Of a stretch of DNA of 64,000 nucleotides, positions 45,929 to 55,789 are shown in pieces. The stretch comes from Sulfurimonas sediminis. GTDB lineage: Bacteria; Campylobacterota; Campylobacteria; Campylobacterales; Sulfurimonadaceae. The position numbers and the translations under genes are program-made. The stretch spans positions 1,364,001-1,428,000 of the forward strand of contig NZ_CP041235.1 in the NCBI RefSeq assembly GCF_014905115.1, in the 5' to 3' direction. The notes below the pieces were generated by a model, which saw nothing but the letters and a program-made list of their open reading frames with translations, did not search any database and had not been told where the DNA came from. How positions within the stretch are numbered: position 1 is the stretch's first letter; every line of letters starts with the position of its first letter.

Positions 45929-47220
45929 AGATTTTTTATAGCTTCGTATGCCGTATCCATCATAATATCTATCTCTTCTTTTGTGATGACATAAGGCGGC
46001 ATAAAATAGACTATATGTCCAAGCGGGCGCAGTAAAACACCATGTTGCAATCCATACTCATATACCTTCAGCCCTATTCTCTCTTTCGCATCATACCCTT
46101 GTAACTCTACCACACACACCATACCTGTCTGTCTGATTTGCGATACGTTTGGTAATTGTAAAAATTTCTGCAGTTTTTGTGACATATACTCTGCAAGCTC
46201 TTTGTTTTTTGCAATAATATTGTTATTTTCAAAAATATCAAGCGTTGCATTTGCAGCGGCACAGGCTAAGGCATTCCCTGTATAGGAGTGAGAGTGTAAA
46301 AAAGCTTTGTGTTCATTGTAGTCACAGTAGAATTTTGCATATATGTTATTGGAAGTCAGCACCACAGAAAGCGGTAAATATCCACCCGTCAAGCCTTTTG
46401 AAAGAATAAGAAAGTCCGGTGAAATTCCTGCTTTTTCACAGGCAAAAAGTTCTCCTGTTCTTCCAAAACCAACCATTACCTCATCGGCTATAAGATGAAT
46501 ATCATATTTTGTACATATTTCCCGAACAAGCACCAGATACTTTGCATGGTACATATGCATATAGCCTGCACCCTGTATAAGAGGTTCTAATATCAAAGCA
46601 CTGATTTGCGATGCTTTTTCCTGACACAGTTCTTCAAACTTCTGCGCTGCTTCTACAGCTGCCGTCTCACTCATGTCAACCGGAACCGGTGTCTGAACTG
46701 TTTTAATCAAAAGAGGCTCATAGGTCTCTTTGTAAAGTTTCACATCTCCGACACTCAAAGCACCTATGGTTTCTCCATGGTATGAGTTGCTCAATGAGAC
46801 AAAAAGAGATTTTTTCTTTCCGTCATTATAATGTGCATGATAACTCATCTTCAAAGCAAGCTCAACAGCAGAAGAACCGTTATCTGAGTAAAAACACTTA
46901 TCCAGGTTAGCCGGTGTTAGTTTTACAAGACGTTCTGAGAGTCTTATAACCGGCTCATGTGTAAAACCTGCCAGGATAACATGTTCTAAAGTATCAAGCT
47001 GTTCTTTTATTTTTGAATTAATATATTCATTCGTATGTCCAAACATGTTTACCCACCAGGAACTGATAGCATCTATATACCTGTTCCCCTCAAAATCTTC
47101 CAGGTAAATGCCGTGTGCTTTTTTAATCGGAATAAGCGGCAGCGTTTCGTGGTCTTTCATCTGTGTACACGGATGCCAAAGGACATCCAGGTCTCTGTTT
47201 TTCAATTCATTGTTTTTCAT
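45925..47220 (-). CDS. bioA: Adenosylmethionine-8-amino-7-oxononanoate aminotransferase BioA
   Basis: 431 residues from the ATG at 47220; an in-frame TTG at 47256 is less likely. A class-III PLP aminotransferase making 7,8-diaminononanoate in biotin synthesis. Characteristic are LWHPCTQMKDHETLP, ISSWWVNMFGHTNEYIN, ADEVMVGFGRTGELFACE, the PLP-lysine segment ILSKGLTGGYLPLSVVL, and the LRPLGHIVYFMPPYV C-terminus. Divergent from the ppiD-like gene. Confidence 0.94.
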   Translation of the reverse strand: MKNNELKNRDLDVLWHPCTQMKDHETLPLIPIKKAHGIYLEDFEGNRYIDAISSWWVNMFGHTNEYINSKIKEQLDTLEHVILAGFTHEPVIRLSERLVKLTPANLDKCFYSDNGSSAVELALKMSYHAHYNDGKKKSLFVSLSNSYHGETIGALSVGDVKLYKETYEPLLIKTVQTPVPVDMSETAAVEAAQKFEELCQEKASQISALILEPLIQGAGYMHMYHAKYLVLVREICTKYDIHLIADEVMVGFGRTGELFACEKAGISPDFLILSKGLTGGYLPLSVVLTSNNIYAKFYCDYNEHKAFLHSHSYTGNALACAAANATLDIFENNNIIAKNKELAEYMSQKLQKFLQLPNVSQIRQTGMVCVVELQGYDAKERIGLKVYEYGLQHGVLLRPLGHIVYFMPPYVITKEEIDIMMDTAYEAIKNL

Positions 47221-47314
47221 AGGCAAATTATACCTTTTATTTTCTCTCTTTATCAAGTTTTAATACGAATTTACATAGAATATCAAACAATATCACAAAC
47301 AAGGTTTTTATTAT

Positions 47315-48781
47315 ATGATTACATGGATGCAAAGACATAAGAAATGGCTTATTATAACTATATGGATTTCAACAATAGCATTTGTTGGAGCAGGCTTTGT
47401 CGGCTGGGGGCAATACAGCTATGGCAACAAAGCAGGTGCTGTTGCAAAAGTGGGAAATGTTGAAATTACAAACGGTGAACTGCAAAAAACCTATTCTCGT
47501 CTTTATGCACAGTATAATCAAATGTTTCAGGGAAACTTTGATGAAGAAAAAGCAAAACAGTTCGGATTGGACAAACAGGCACTCCAACAGTTGATACAGC
47601 AGGCACTGCTTATCAATCTTGCACAGTCATATGATCTTATTGTAAGTGATGAAGAGATGATTGAAGCACTCAAACAGCAAAAAGCTTTTTATAAAAACGG
47701 AGCATTCGACAAAGAGACATACAAACTTGTTCTTTCCCAAAACAGACTGAGTATCAAAGAGTATGAAACCGAGTTGCGAAAAGAACTTCTTATACAAAAA
47801 ACCCTGAAACTTCTTCCTGTAAAAACATCAAAAAATGAAGAAAATATTTTAAACACGATTTTTAATATCGCAGACAAAATAAACTATAAAGTCCTTACAC
47901 TTGACGACATTCAGGTTTCCGTAGACAATGAAGCATTAAAAAAGTTTTGGCAAAAACAGAAAAACAATTTTATGAATGATGTTGTTTACGAGGTTAATTT
48001 TATCAAGGTAGCCCCTGTAACAAAAGAATTCAGTGATACAGAGATTGCGACATACTACAAAGAAAACAGAACACATTTCAAAGGCAGTGACGGTAAAATT
48101 TTACCTCTTGAGGCAGCTAAAGAAAAAGTTCTCAGTGAGCTCAATGCAAAAGCGATGAAAGACAAAGCCTTACGAACATATATAGCATTTAAAAAGAACA
48201 AGCTTCAAGAAAGTATAAAACCGCAAAGTGCGCAAATCTCAAAATCAAACAATCCGTTCAATGTGCAGACACTCGATACAATTTCCAAACTGGCACTGAC
48301 GAAACCATATACAAAACCGATAAATATCAACGGAACATACTATATTTTTGAGTTAACAAAAATAATACCTGCAAAACCAAAATCATTTGAAGAAGCAAAA
48401 GCAGAAATTTTACCACTCTATATAACACAAATGAAAAAAGAAAAGCTAATGAAACTTGTCAATGATTCTGTAAATACTTTTATAGGCAAAACTTCTGATT
48501 TTCTTACTGTGACTTCTGTAGACAAGTTGGCACCTCTGAGCAAACAAGAAGCTGCTGATTTCTTACAAAAACTGTTTGTGAGTGATAAAAAAAGATCTTC
48601 TATCGCTCTGAATAACGGAAAAGTTGTTTTATACAACATTTTGGAACAAAAACTGCTTACAAATAAAAACAACGATGTTAGCGACACTGTCGCAAAATTA
48701 AAAAATACTCTGTTTAACGAAGGGCTTATAAAAACGCTTCAAAACAAGTACCAAACTGAGATTTATATTCAAGGACTCTAA
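47315..48781 (+). CDS. PpiD/SurA-like periplasmic chaperone, membrane anchored
   Basis: 488 residues. An N-terminal membrane helix (about 11-29) is followed by a SurA-N-like chaperone region (VAKVGNVEITNGELQKTYSR, EEMIEALKQQKAFYKNGAFD) and a C-terminal part. The parvulin catalytic core is not obvious by eye; the segment KPININGTYYIFELTKI resembles the end of such domains. It probably assists outer-membrane or periplasmic folding. It sits 1 nt from ftsA, possibly tying expression to division genes. Confidence 0.8.
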   Translation: MITWMQRHKKWLIITIWISTIAFVGAGFVGWGQYSYGNKAGAVAKVGNVEITNGELQKTYSRLYAQYNQMFQGNFDEEKAKQFGLDKQALQQLIQQALLINLAQSYDLIVSDEEMIEALKQQKAFYKNGAFDKETYKLVLSQNRLSIKEYETELRKELLIQKTLKLLPVKTSKNEENILNTIFNIADKINYKVLTLDDIQVSVDNEALKKFWQKQKNNFMNDVVYEVNFIKVAPVTKEFSDTEIATYYKENRTHFKGSDGKILPLEAAKEKVLSELNAKAMKDKALRTYIAFKKNKLQESIKPQSAQISKSNNPFNVQTLDTISKLALTKPYTKPININGTYYIFELTKIIPAKPKSFEEAKAEILPLYITQMKKEKLMKLVNDSVNTFIGKTSDFLTVTSVDKLAPLSKQEAADFLQKLFVSDKKRSSIALNNGKVVLYNILEQKLLTNKNNDVSDTVAKLKNTLFNEGLIKTLQNKYQTEIYIQGL

Positions 48782-48782
48782 A

Positions 48783-50147
48783 TTGAGTAGAACTGTTTTA
48801 GCCATAGATATAGGTTCAACAAAAATTTGTGCAATCATTGCAGAAATCGACAATAATCATACAATCTCAATAACCGGTGCAGGCACAACAAAAGCACAGG
48901 GTTTAAAAAAGGGAAGCATAACAAACATTGAACTTGCTTCAAGAAGTATAAAAACAGCAGTTGAAGATGCAAAACGGGTATCAGGCAGTAACATTAACAC
49001 TGCAATTGTTTCCATATCCGGAGCCTACACAAAAAGCCTTAACTCAAACGGTATTGTAAACATTCAATCAAAGGAGATCTCCTTTGAAGAGATAAAACGT
49101 GTTATGCATACTTCTTTGTATAACGCCAATATACCAAACGAATACGAAGTTCTGCATGCCCTGCCTTTTAACTTTAAAGTAGATGATCAGGATTACATAG
49201 AAGACCCGCTTGGAATGAATGCTTCACGACTTGAGGTTGAAACACACATTATAACGACACAAAAATCAAACCTGAACAACCTTAAAAAAGCTGTCAGAGG
49301 AGCTGGTGTCGAGGTGGAAAATGTAGTCCTTAACAGTTATGCTTCAGCCATCGCAACACTCAATGAAGATGAAAGAGAGTTAGGTGCCGCAGTTATAGAT
49401 ATGGGTGGCAACACAAGCAACATTGCAATTCACTCAGGCAATTCAATTCGCTACAATGAATTTTTGGGTGTTGGTTCAAACCATGTCACAAGTGACCTTT
49501 CCATGGCACTGCATACACCGCTTAATGTTGCGGACAAAGTAAAACTGACCTACGGTTCACTGCTCACACCAAGCAATGATTTAATAGAGCTTCCTATTAT
49601 CGGAGATGAGAACTCTACACATGAAGTCTCTTTGGAAGTTGTCCACAATGTTATATTTGCAAGAGTTGAAGAGACATTAATGATACTTGCGCAGTTTATA
49701 GAAAACAGTGGGCTTAAAGAGCAGATTGGAGCAGGTATAGTCCTCACAGGCGGTTTTTCAAAAATGGACGGCATACGGGACCTGGCAGTAGCAACCTTTG
49801 GTTCTGTCCCTGTTCGTTTGGCAAAACCTATTGAGATGAACGGTCTTTTTGACTCACTGCGCGGTCCGGAATATGCAAGTGCAGTCGGGCTGGTTATCTA
49901 CTCTGCTTCTCCTTATACCCCTTATGAGATTGATGTCAATAAAAGAGTCCGTCATACTAATGAAGAACCGACAGTAACAAACAGTATTGATCTGTCCAAT
50001 GAACCTGTTATACCTATAGTCCCATCAGAAGAACAAACAGTTAGTGATAAGGATAAAATGGTAAACTTAGAAACAGTGAAAGAGAAAAAGAGTGAGGAAG
50101 CTGGAAGTTTCAGTAAATTTTGGAACTGGGCAACCCAGTTATTTTAA
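48783..50147 (+). CDS. ftsA: Cell division protein FtsA, TTG start
   Basis: 454 residues. Actin-like ATPase with IDIGSTKICAIIAE, the 1C-domain insert, AAVIDMGGNTSNIAI, and GAGIVLTGGFSKMDG. It tethers FtsZ to the membrane through a C-terminal amphipathic helix, here SFSKFWNWATQLF. The TTG start at 48783 follows an AAGGA. A 12-nt gap separates it from ftsZ. Confidence 0.95.
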   Translation: MSRTVLAIDIGSTKICAIIAEIDNNHTISITGAGTTKAQGLKKGSITNIELASRSIKTAVEDAKRVSGSNINTAIVSISGAYTKSLNSNGIVNIQSKEISFEEIKRVMHTSLYNANIPNEYEVLHALPFNFKVDDQDYIEDPLGMNASRLEVETHIITTQKSNLNNLKKAVRGAGVEVENVVLNSYASAIATLNEDERELGAAVIDMGGNTSNIAIHSGNSIRYNEFLGVGSNHVTSDLSMALHTPLNVADKVKLTYGSLLTPSNDLIELPIIGDENSTHEVSLEVVHNVIFARVEETLMILAQFIENSGLKEQIGAGIVLTGGFSKMDGIRDLAVATFGSVPVRLAKPIEMNGLFDSLRGPEYASAVGLVIYSASPYTPYEIDVNKRVRHTNEEPTVTNSIDLSNEPVIPIVPSEEQTVSDKDKMVNLETVKEKKSEEAGSFSKFWNWATQLF

Positions 50148-50159
50148 AGGAGTGAAAGA

Positions 50160-51275
50160 ATGGAACCATTTGTAATAGAAGAAGCACAAAGCCCTACCGG
50201 TGCAAGAATTATAGCTGTCGGTGTCGGTGGCGGCGGTGGAAATATGATAGGACATATGATTAATGAAGGTGTTACGGGTATTGAAATGATGCTTATCAAT
50301 ACCGATGCACAGGTTCTCAATGAAACAAATGCCGCTTCAAAGATTCAAATAGGTGCAAAACTTACAAAAGGTTTGGGTGCCGGAATGAAGCCAAGTATAG
50401 GCAAAGATTCTGCACTGGAGAATTATGATGAAATCAGAGCGGCACTTGAAGGGGCTGACATTGTTTTTATCTCTGCAGGTCTTGGTGGCGGGACAGGAAC
50501 AGGTGCTGCACCTGTAGTTGCCCAGATAGCCAAAGAAGTCGGAGCCCTTACTATTTCAATCGTTACCAAACCTTTTATGTTTGAAGGGAAAAAACGTTTA
50601 AAATTGGCAGAAGAAGGATTGGAAGAACTCAAAAAAGAGAGTGATTCTATAGTAGTCATTCCAAATGACAAACTTTTATCAATCATCGACCGAAGACTGG
50701 GGCTCAAAGAGAGCTTTAAAATAGTAGACAGTGTATTGGCGCAGGCTGTAAGCGGAACATCAGGTGTTATTCTCTCAAGCGGGGACAATGATATCAACCT
50801 TGACTTTGCCGACTTGCAAACTGTTATGAGTCACAAAGGTATGGCACTGATGGGTGTGGGTGAACATGAAGGTGAAAATGCAGCCTATGAAGCGATTAAA
50901 GCGGCAATAGAGTCTCCGCTCTTAGACAACATGTCCATTAACGGTGCAATGGGTGTTTTGGTACATTTCAGTATGCATCCTGATTTTCCAATGATGGAAC
51001 TTGCAGAAGCTATGGAAGTTGTCCATGAAAGTGCACATGATGATGCAGAAGTTATCTGGGGAACATCTACAAGCGAGAAAATACCTGAAAACTATATCAA
51101 GATTACTATTGTTGCAACAGGTTTTGAAAAAGAACTGACAAACAATGAAGATTTTGTCAGTGAAACACCTGCTCCTCCTGTTCGTGCCAAAGTAAGACCG
51201 AGACTTGTCGTAGGCGGTGAGCTTGACGGTGACTATCTCGATATTCCTGCTTACATGAGACAACAACAAGACTAA
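50160..51275 (+). CDS. ftsZ: Cell division protein FtsZ
   Basis: 371 residues. Tubulin-like GTPase, with VGVGGGGGNMIGHMI, the GTP-binding GLGGGTGTGAAPVVA, NDKLLSIIDRRLGLKESF, DFADLQTVMSHKG for the T7 loop, and a C-terminal tail ending LDIPAYMRQQQD, where FtsA binds. It forms the Z ring. The ribosome-binding site AAAGGAG is strong. Confidence 0.97.
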   Translation: MEPFVIEEAQSPTGARIIAVGVGGGGGNMIGHMINEGVTGIEMMLINTDAQVLNETNAASKIQIGAKLTKGLGAGMKPSIGKDSALENYDEIRAALEGADIVFISAGLGGGTGTGAAPVVAQIAKEVGALTISIVTKPFMFEGKKRLKLAEEGLEELKKESDSIVVIPNDKLLSIIDRRLGLKESFKIVDSVLAQAVSGTSGVILSSGDNDINLDFADLQTVMSHKGMALMGVGEHEGENAAYEAIKAAIESPLLDNMSINGAMGVLVHFSMHPDFPMMELAEAMEVVHESAHDDAEVIWGTSTSEKIPENYIKITIVATGFEKELTNNEDFVSETPAPPVRAKVRPRLVVGGELDGDYLDIPAYMRQQQD

Positions 51276-51280
51276 CTCCA

Positions 51281-51583
51281 TTGCACTCTTTTGAAAAAAT
51301 AATGAAGGCCAAATCACTCCTTGGTCTTCGCGAAAAAGCTTCTCTCAAAGAAATAAAAAACAAATACAAAAACCTTATGAAAAAATGGCATCCTGACAAG
51401 CATAAAGACAACTATGAGCAGGCAACACAGATGAGTATGCAAATAAATGAAGCATACCAAATTATACTTGACTACTGCAGTGCTTATGAATACCCGCTTG
51501 ATGAGGAGAGTGTTAAAAAATCAACCTACACACCTCAAGAGTGGTGGAACAGTAAATTTGGAGACAACCAGCATAACATCTGA
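51281..51583 (+). CDS. Small J-domain protein downstream of ftsZ
   Basis: 100 residues with one J domain: LLGLREKASLKEIKNKYKNL, the HPD motif in KKWHPDKHKD, and MSMQINEAYQIILDY. There is no Gly/Phe or zinc region, so this is a class III J protein that would direct DnaK to a special client. The start may be TTG at 51281 or ATG at 51302; neither has a strong ribosome-binding site. Its place 5 nt after ftsZ suggests a link to division or to the same transcript. Confidence 0.8.
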   Translation: MHSFEKIMKAKSLLGLREKASLKEIKNKYKNLMKKWHPDKHKDNYEQATQMSMQINEAYQIILDYCSAYEYPLDEESVKKSTYTPQEWWNSKFGDNQHNI

Positions 51584-51587
51584 TTTT

Positions 51588-52547
51588 TTACAGCCAAACA
51601 CCATTTTTTATATAATATGCCAGCGGGTAGTAACTTACAGCTACAACATACAAAGTTGTAAAAAAAAGTGATATCTTATATTTTGCATTTTCATCTTCTT
51701 TCCCAAAAGGCACAAGTCCGAGAACAATACCAAAAAAAGTACCGATAAATAAAAATATATATAACAAATATCCTACATAGTTATAATCCTTTTGCAGCAG
51801 ACAAAACGGGCAGTGATGTGTTGGCAGTTCGTATATATACGTTCCAAAAAAACCTATGAGTGAAACCAAGGCTGCAATAACAAACAGTAGATTCATAAGA
51901 GAAAACAGATATCTGTTTTTTATTTTATATGCAAATACAATAAACGCAAACAGAGCATAAAAACTTCCAAGAAGCATGATCGGATTTATACTTAGCAAAT
52001 ATGCCATATAGGTACCGTCTGTTGTAGAAAAAATAGCACCGCAACAGTCTACAACACTCTTTGTATCTATAGAAAGAAACATCAGACTCTCCAGCCCTGT
52101 TTCGAGGATGAGTAAAAAATATGCAAACAAATATACTTTTAACTTCAATTGTAGATATATCTGCTGTTCTGATTTCATATCTTCACTGTTGAGTACCAGC
52201 CAGTAGGCAAAAATATACAAATTGATGACTTTAAGTATCAGAAGATAGGTACCGTATTGTGTTGCATTGACGACACCGGCTCCACACATTGCCCCGGGTA
52301 AAATATTTGAAATATCATCAAGCGTAAAAATAAAAAATATAAACAATACAACCTTGGTGTAAAAAATAAATTTTATAACTACACTTACCAGATAGCTTTG
52401 TTTTTCCAGATTATACTGTAAGAGAGTTGTAGCATTAGGGTCATACCGATAGAGTATTTTCACACTGTAATAGAATGCAAGAGTGGCAAAAACAACAAAG
52501 AGCAGATTGAGTATATCAATTGTCAATACTTCAGGCGTCAGGAGCAT
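51588..52547 (-). CDS. Polytopic membrane protein with VKOR-like cysteines
   Basis: 319 residues with about eight membrane helices. Two cysteine regions stand out: DCCGAIFSTTDGTYMAYLL (C168, C169) and THHCPFCLLQKDY (C246, C249). This layout, a cysteine loop followed by a helix bundle and then CPxCLL at the start of a helix, resembles vitamin K epoxide reductase (VKOR) and DsbB-type proteins that form disulfides with quinones. It has a free extra cysteine, C88. It is the last gene of the NosL-ABC operon and overlaps the ATPase by 10 nt. Family is inferred from pattern only. Confidence 0.6.
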   Translation of the reverse strand: MLLTPEVLTIDILNLLFVVFATLAFYYSVKILYRYDPNATTLLQYNLEKQSYLVSVVIKFIFYTKVVLFIFFIFTLDDISNILPGAMCGAGVVNATQYGTYLLILKVINLYIFAYWLVLNSEDMKSEQQIYLQLKLKVYLFAYFLLILETGLESLMFLSIDTKSVVDCCGAIFSTTDGTYMAYLLSINPIMLLGSFYALFAFIVFAYKIKNRYLFSLMNLLFVIAALVSLIGFFGTYIYELPTHHCPFCLLQKDYNYVGYLLYIFLFIGTFFGIVLGLVPFGKEDENAKYKISLFFTTLYVVAVSYYPLAYYIKNGVWL

Positions 52548-53197
52548 AGCAGTTTACCATTATGTATCTCTACAACACGATCCACAAAATCCAAATCAAA
52601 AAAAAGAGGGTCATGCGTTGCAACGATGACAGTTTTGTTCATAGACTTTAATTCTTTAAGGATTTGTATAAATTCACAAGAGAGCTTTTCATCCAGATTT
52701 GCAGTCGGTTCATCTGCCAGAATTATTTTCGGATTATTGACATTTGCCCTGGCTATTGCAACTCTTTGCTGTTCACCACCCGAAAGACTCTTTACCCTCA
52801 CATCTTTTTTATGTTCAATATCAAACATCTTCATTACAGAATGAAGCTTTACATGTAAAGCTTTTTCATCCAGGTTTAACGGTACCAATGGCAGTAAAAT
52901 ATTATCACGAACATTCAGCGTCGGAATCAAATTATATTTTTGAAATATAAACCCGATATTGTCTCTTCTGTATCTCGAGCAAAAATGATCGGGCAGTTTT
53001 GAGATATGTTTATTTTCAACCAAAACATCTCCGCTTGTCGGTTTGAGCAGTCCGGCAATCAATGAAAGTATGGTACTTTTTCCACTGCCACTGACACCTT
53101 TTAATATGACAAGTTCGCCTTCGCCAATTTCCAAATCAATAGTATCCAAAGCTTTTATATCATCATATATTTTGCTTACATGTAGCAGTTTTATCAT
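52538..53197 (-). CDS. ABC transporter ATP-binding protein, MacB/LolD type
   Basis: 219 residues. Walker [12 protein letters not shown] (about 36-46), Q loop FIFQKYNL, the signature [15 protein letters not shown], Walker [14 protein letters not shown] and switch ATHDPLF are all intact. The type is that of LolD/MacB/FtsE, which power conformational change in FtsX-like permeases rather than solute passage. It overlaps the permease gene by 4 nt. Confidence 0.94.
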   Translation of the reverse strand: MIKLLHVSKIYDDIKALDTIDLEIGEGELVILKGVSGSGKSTILSLIAGLLKPTSGDVLVENKHISKLPDHFCSRYRRDNIGFIFQKYNLIPTLNVRDNILLPLVPLNLDEKALHVKLHSVMKMFDIEHKKDVRVKSLSGGEQQRVAIARANVNNPKIILADEPTANLDEKLSCEFIQILKELKSMNKTVIVATHDPLFFDLDFVDRVVEIHNGKLLCS

Positions 53198-54366
53198 CGT
53201 ATTACCTCATCAGCATCAAGCGTAGCAATTCTCCATGACGGAATGACTGTTGCAAACATATATACAGGAACACTGAGCAAAAAGAGTAAAAGCAGTATCT
53301 TATAGTCAAGCACAAAGGGAAGTGTAAAACTGTTTGCAATATCATTATAGTCTATAAATATATTTTTAATGATTGGAGCATTTAAAATATATACAAAAAA
53401 GAGCGTCAGAATTATTCCCATACAATAAGCAATAAAAGAGATGATAAGCCCTTCATACATACGCGCGGTAAGAACATCCTCTATGGTCCAGCCTATTGCC
53501 TTGAGTATGCCTATTTCTTTTTTCTCTTCACTGCTGAGTCCGCTTGATTTGTCATAAACAATCATAAAAAATGTAAAAAGAGTAATGGTAAACAGGATTA
53601 AAAAAACAGTGCTGAGAAAATTAAACTGATTTTCAAGTGCTGTTTTCAAATCCTTTCTTGCAACGACTTTAAAAGTCGGAAACATATTTTGAATCTTCGA
53701 CACTATGGAAGATAGTTCCAGAGGGTTATTGACACGAACAGCCAAATCTGTAGCCTCACTGTTTTTGTAAGCAAATATTTCTCTTAGCGTATCTTTACTC
53801 ATAACGATCATATCATTTGATTCCAACTGTGTTGCGGCTTTGAATGTCCCTGCTATATAAATTTTTTTTACTGATAAATCAGGAGTGATAAAGTTGAAAT
53901 ATTCTTTGTAATAACTTGCATCCAATATGCGTTTGACCCCCTCTCCTACAAGCATAGAAGAAGCATTCAGTTCGCTGTTTTTTATTATATTTTCAAAAGT
54001 AGTGTTGTATTGGTTTTCAAATTCATCTATACCCACTACAATAAATCTGGCATGCATATGTTTAAAATCATAATATCCCCATACCCGTCCGGTTACATCA
54101 GAAACACCTTTTATATTTACAATGCTGTCTATAACATGCTCATCCAGTGTGGTGTCTCTGCCCGCCTTCTGATTTGTCACTATAATTTGCGGCTGCGTAT
54201 CAAGAGTAGATTCCAGCTCATACTTCAGCGAGTTTTGCACAAAAAAGAATGACGCCAACAGAGCAATGAGCAGTGTCAGTATTATGAGAATAAATATGTT
54301 CTTTGCTTTATATCGCAAGATATAATTAACAGCATATTCAAGAAGATGAAAATTAATCTTCTTCAC
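53194..54366 (-). CDS. FtsX/MacB-type ABC permease, GTG start
   Basis: 390 residues. The family layout is one N-terminal helix (about 22-43), a large extracytoplasmic domain (45-250), and three helices at the C-terminus (about 252-272, 305-330, 355-377), with the coupling segment [20 protein letters not shown]. The GTG at 54366 overlaps the TGA of the preceding small gene (GTGA). Such permeases do mechanical transport of lipoproteins or peptides, or transmit signals to periplasmic partners. Confidence 0.9.
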   Translation of the reverse strand: MKKINFHLLEYAVNYILRYKAKNIFILIILTLLIALLASFFFVQNSLKYELESTLDTQPQIIVTNQKAGRDTTLDEHVIDSIVNIKGVSDVTGRVWGYYDFKHMHARFIVVGIDEFENQYNTTFENIIKNSELNASSMLVGEGVKRILDASYYKEYFNFITPDLSVKKIYIAGTFKAATQLESNDMIVMSKDTLREIFAYKNSEATDLAVRVNNPLELSSIVSKIQNMFPTFKVVARKDLKTALENQFNFLSTVFLILFTITLFTFFMIVYDKSSGLSSEEKKEIGILKAIGWTIEDVLTARMYEGLIISFIAYCMGIILTLFFVYILNAPIIKNIFIDYNDIANSFTLPFVLDYKILLLLFLLSVPVYMFATVIPSWRIATLDADEVIR

Positions 54367-54560
54367 GGCATTGTCTTTATAGAGTTGTTTTTCAGTGCCA
54401 AAACAAAATTAGAAACAGTTGTTGTTTTGACAAATGCTCTCTTGGTCTCAAGCTCTTTTCTTGTCAGTGTATTATTCTTCTGCAAATACAGTATCTCCCC
54501 TATTGCTACAACTATCAAAACACTACATGTAAAGAGACAAAAGCGGCTTTTTTTATTCAT
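54363..54560 (-). CDS. Small single-helix membrane protein between nosL-like and permease
   Basis: 65 residues from the ATG at 54560, which overlaps the stop region of the NosL-like gene. One membrane helix (about 8-27) follows a basic start, and the remainder is polar and probably extracytoplasmic. Coupling by overlap to both neighbours suggests a real gene and perhaps a small subunit of the transporter. No family recognised. Confidence 0.65.
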   Translation of the reverse strand: MNKKSRFCLFTCSVLIVVAIGEILYLQKNNTLTRKELETKRAFVKTTTVSNFVLALKNNSIKTMP

Positions 54561-55221
54561 CCAGTTTATACACATCTTCAGGCGTTATATCATCAAACTT
54601 GAGTATCTTTTTGCCTTTATGGTCAAGATAAAACCGTTTGGCAGATGCTTCATCCTTAAAAGCTATCAACTCATTTCCCATGGGTCCGTACACATCACTC
54701 CACATAACAAAATAGGCTTTTTTTGCATCAATAACCTGCTGCGTATAATACTCTTGCACCAACATATGTTTTATCTTCTTCGGATGTTCAAAATAGTACT
54801 TCATCATATCTTTAATTCCGTCAAAAGATACATTTTTGTCATCATACTCTATACGTGAAATCCAACTCGGATATTTATACAAAAGCATACCGCATACAGG
54901 ACATTTTTCATCCTTTGTTACAGTAAGTTTAGTAAAATGTCTGTGTTTGCCTGAAACTCTTTTAACCTCCCACAGATAAAGTGCCAAAGCCTCCAGATAT
55001 TTTTTATTGAGTGTTGCACAACTCTTTTTTGCAAGCAAAGCATTTGAGAGTTCTTCATAACTTTTGTATCTCTTTACATCTATATCAGAACATTTTTTCT
55101 TATAAATTTTTTCACCCATAGGATAAAGCTTCTTCTCTTTAAAGGCCTGTGAATAATTCGGATAAGACAAAAGAAGTGTTGAAAAAAGAGCAACAAGAAT
55201 GAAAAGTTTAAAAATTGACAT
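54553..55221 (-). CDS. NosL-like exported protein with a degenerate cytochrome-like N-domain
   Basis: 222 residues with a signal peptide (1-20). Residues 30-95 (MGEKIYKKKCSDI, LAKKSCATLNKKYLEALALYL) look like a c-type cytochrome that has lost its CxxCH. From 100 the NosL copper-binding domain begins, with CPVCGM at 107-112, AYFVMWSDVYGPMGNELIAF and KDEASAKRFYLDH. NosL proteins deliver copper to nitrous oxide reductase; no nosZ is in this window, so its client here is unknown. First gene of the operon. Confidence 0.82.
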   Translation of the reverse strand: MSIFKLFILVALFSTLLLSYPNYSQAFKEKKLYPMGEKIYKKKCSDIDVKRYKSYEELSNALLAKKSCATLNKKYLEALALYLWEVKRVSGKHRHFTKLTVTKDEKCPVCGMLLYKYPSWISRIEYDDKNVSFDGIKDMMKYYFEHPKKIKHMLVQEYYTQQVIDAKKAYFVMWSDVYGPMGNELIAFKDEASAKRFYLDHKGKKILKFDDITPEDVYKLDE

Positions 55222-55283
55222 AAAACCACCTAATACAAAAAATTTGTTTAGGTAAATCTTATCAAAATAGTGTTAATTTAGCG

Positions 55284-55775
55284 TTAAAGTGACTTCGAAG
55301 GGACTCTTAAAAGCATCAATCTTCTGACAAACAGGACCAAAAGAGCAAATGCCAGTATTTTAAAATCTATCTCACTTGCAATATGAAGATGTTCAAAGGT
55401 GTCACTTTGCGTAGCTTCTGCTCCCAGTGCCTGCATGGAAAGGATTTTTGGAACATACACTGCAGAAAACATCAAAGATGCAAATATCACTGTGACAGCT
55501 GCTGCAAAACTGATAGCATCACGCTGACCCATTTTATAAGCCTTGGCCTCATACAAAGCGACAAAAGTGGCTACAAAATAGGTCCAATATGAAAACCTGT
55601 GAAAAATCTCTCCCATTATAATACCCGCATTATAATGGTCTATCAGCAAGTTGACTGTGATCTTGTCTGTATGAAAAATAACAGGCGCAACAATGGCACC
55701 TAAAACCAAAACAGCCCCAAAAGTAGCTGCTAAAACAATAAAATATGTAAAATCCAGATAAATATTTTTTTTCAT
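55284..55775 (-). CDS. DUF4149 membrane protein
   Basis: 163 residues with four membrane helices (about 10-32, 62-80, 88-108, 135-155) and a conserved extracytoplasmic or cytoplasmic loop with FHRFSYWTYFVAT. This is the DUF4149/TMEM205-like family, function unknown. It is 14 nt downstream of prmC and probably belongs to the same operon. Confidence 0.75.
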   Translation of the reverse strand: MKKNIYLDFTYFIVLAATFGAVLVLGAIVAPVIFHTDKITVNLLIDHYNAGIIMGEIFHRFSYWTYFVATFVALYEAKAYKMGQRDAISFAAAVTVIFASLMFSAVYVPKILSMQALGAEATQSDTFEHLHIASEIDFKILAFALLVLFVRRLMLLRVPSKSL

Positions 55776-55789
55776 TTTGTAAAACCTTG

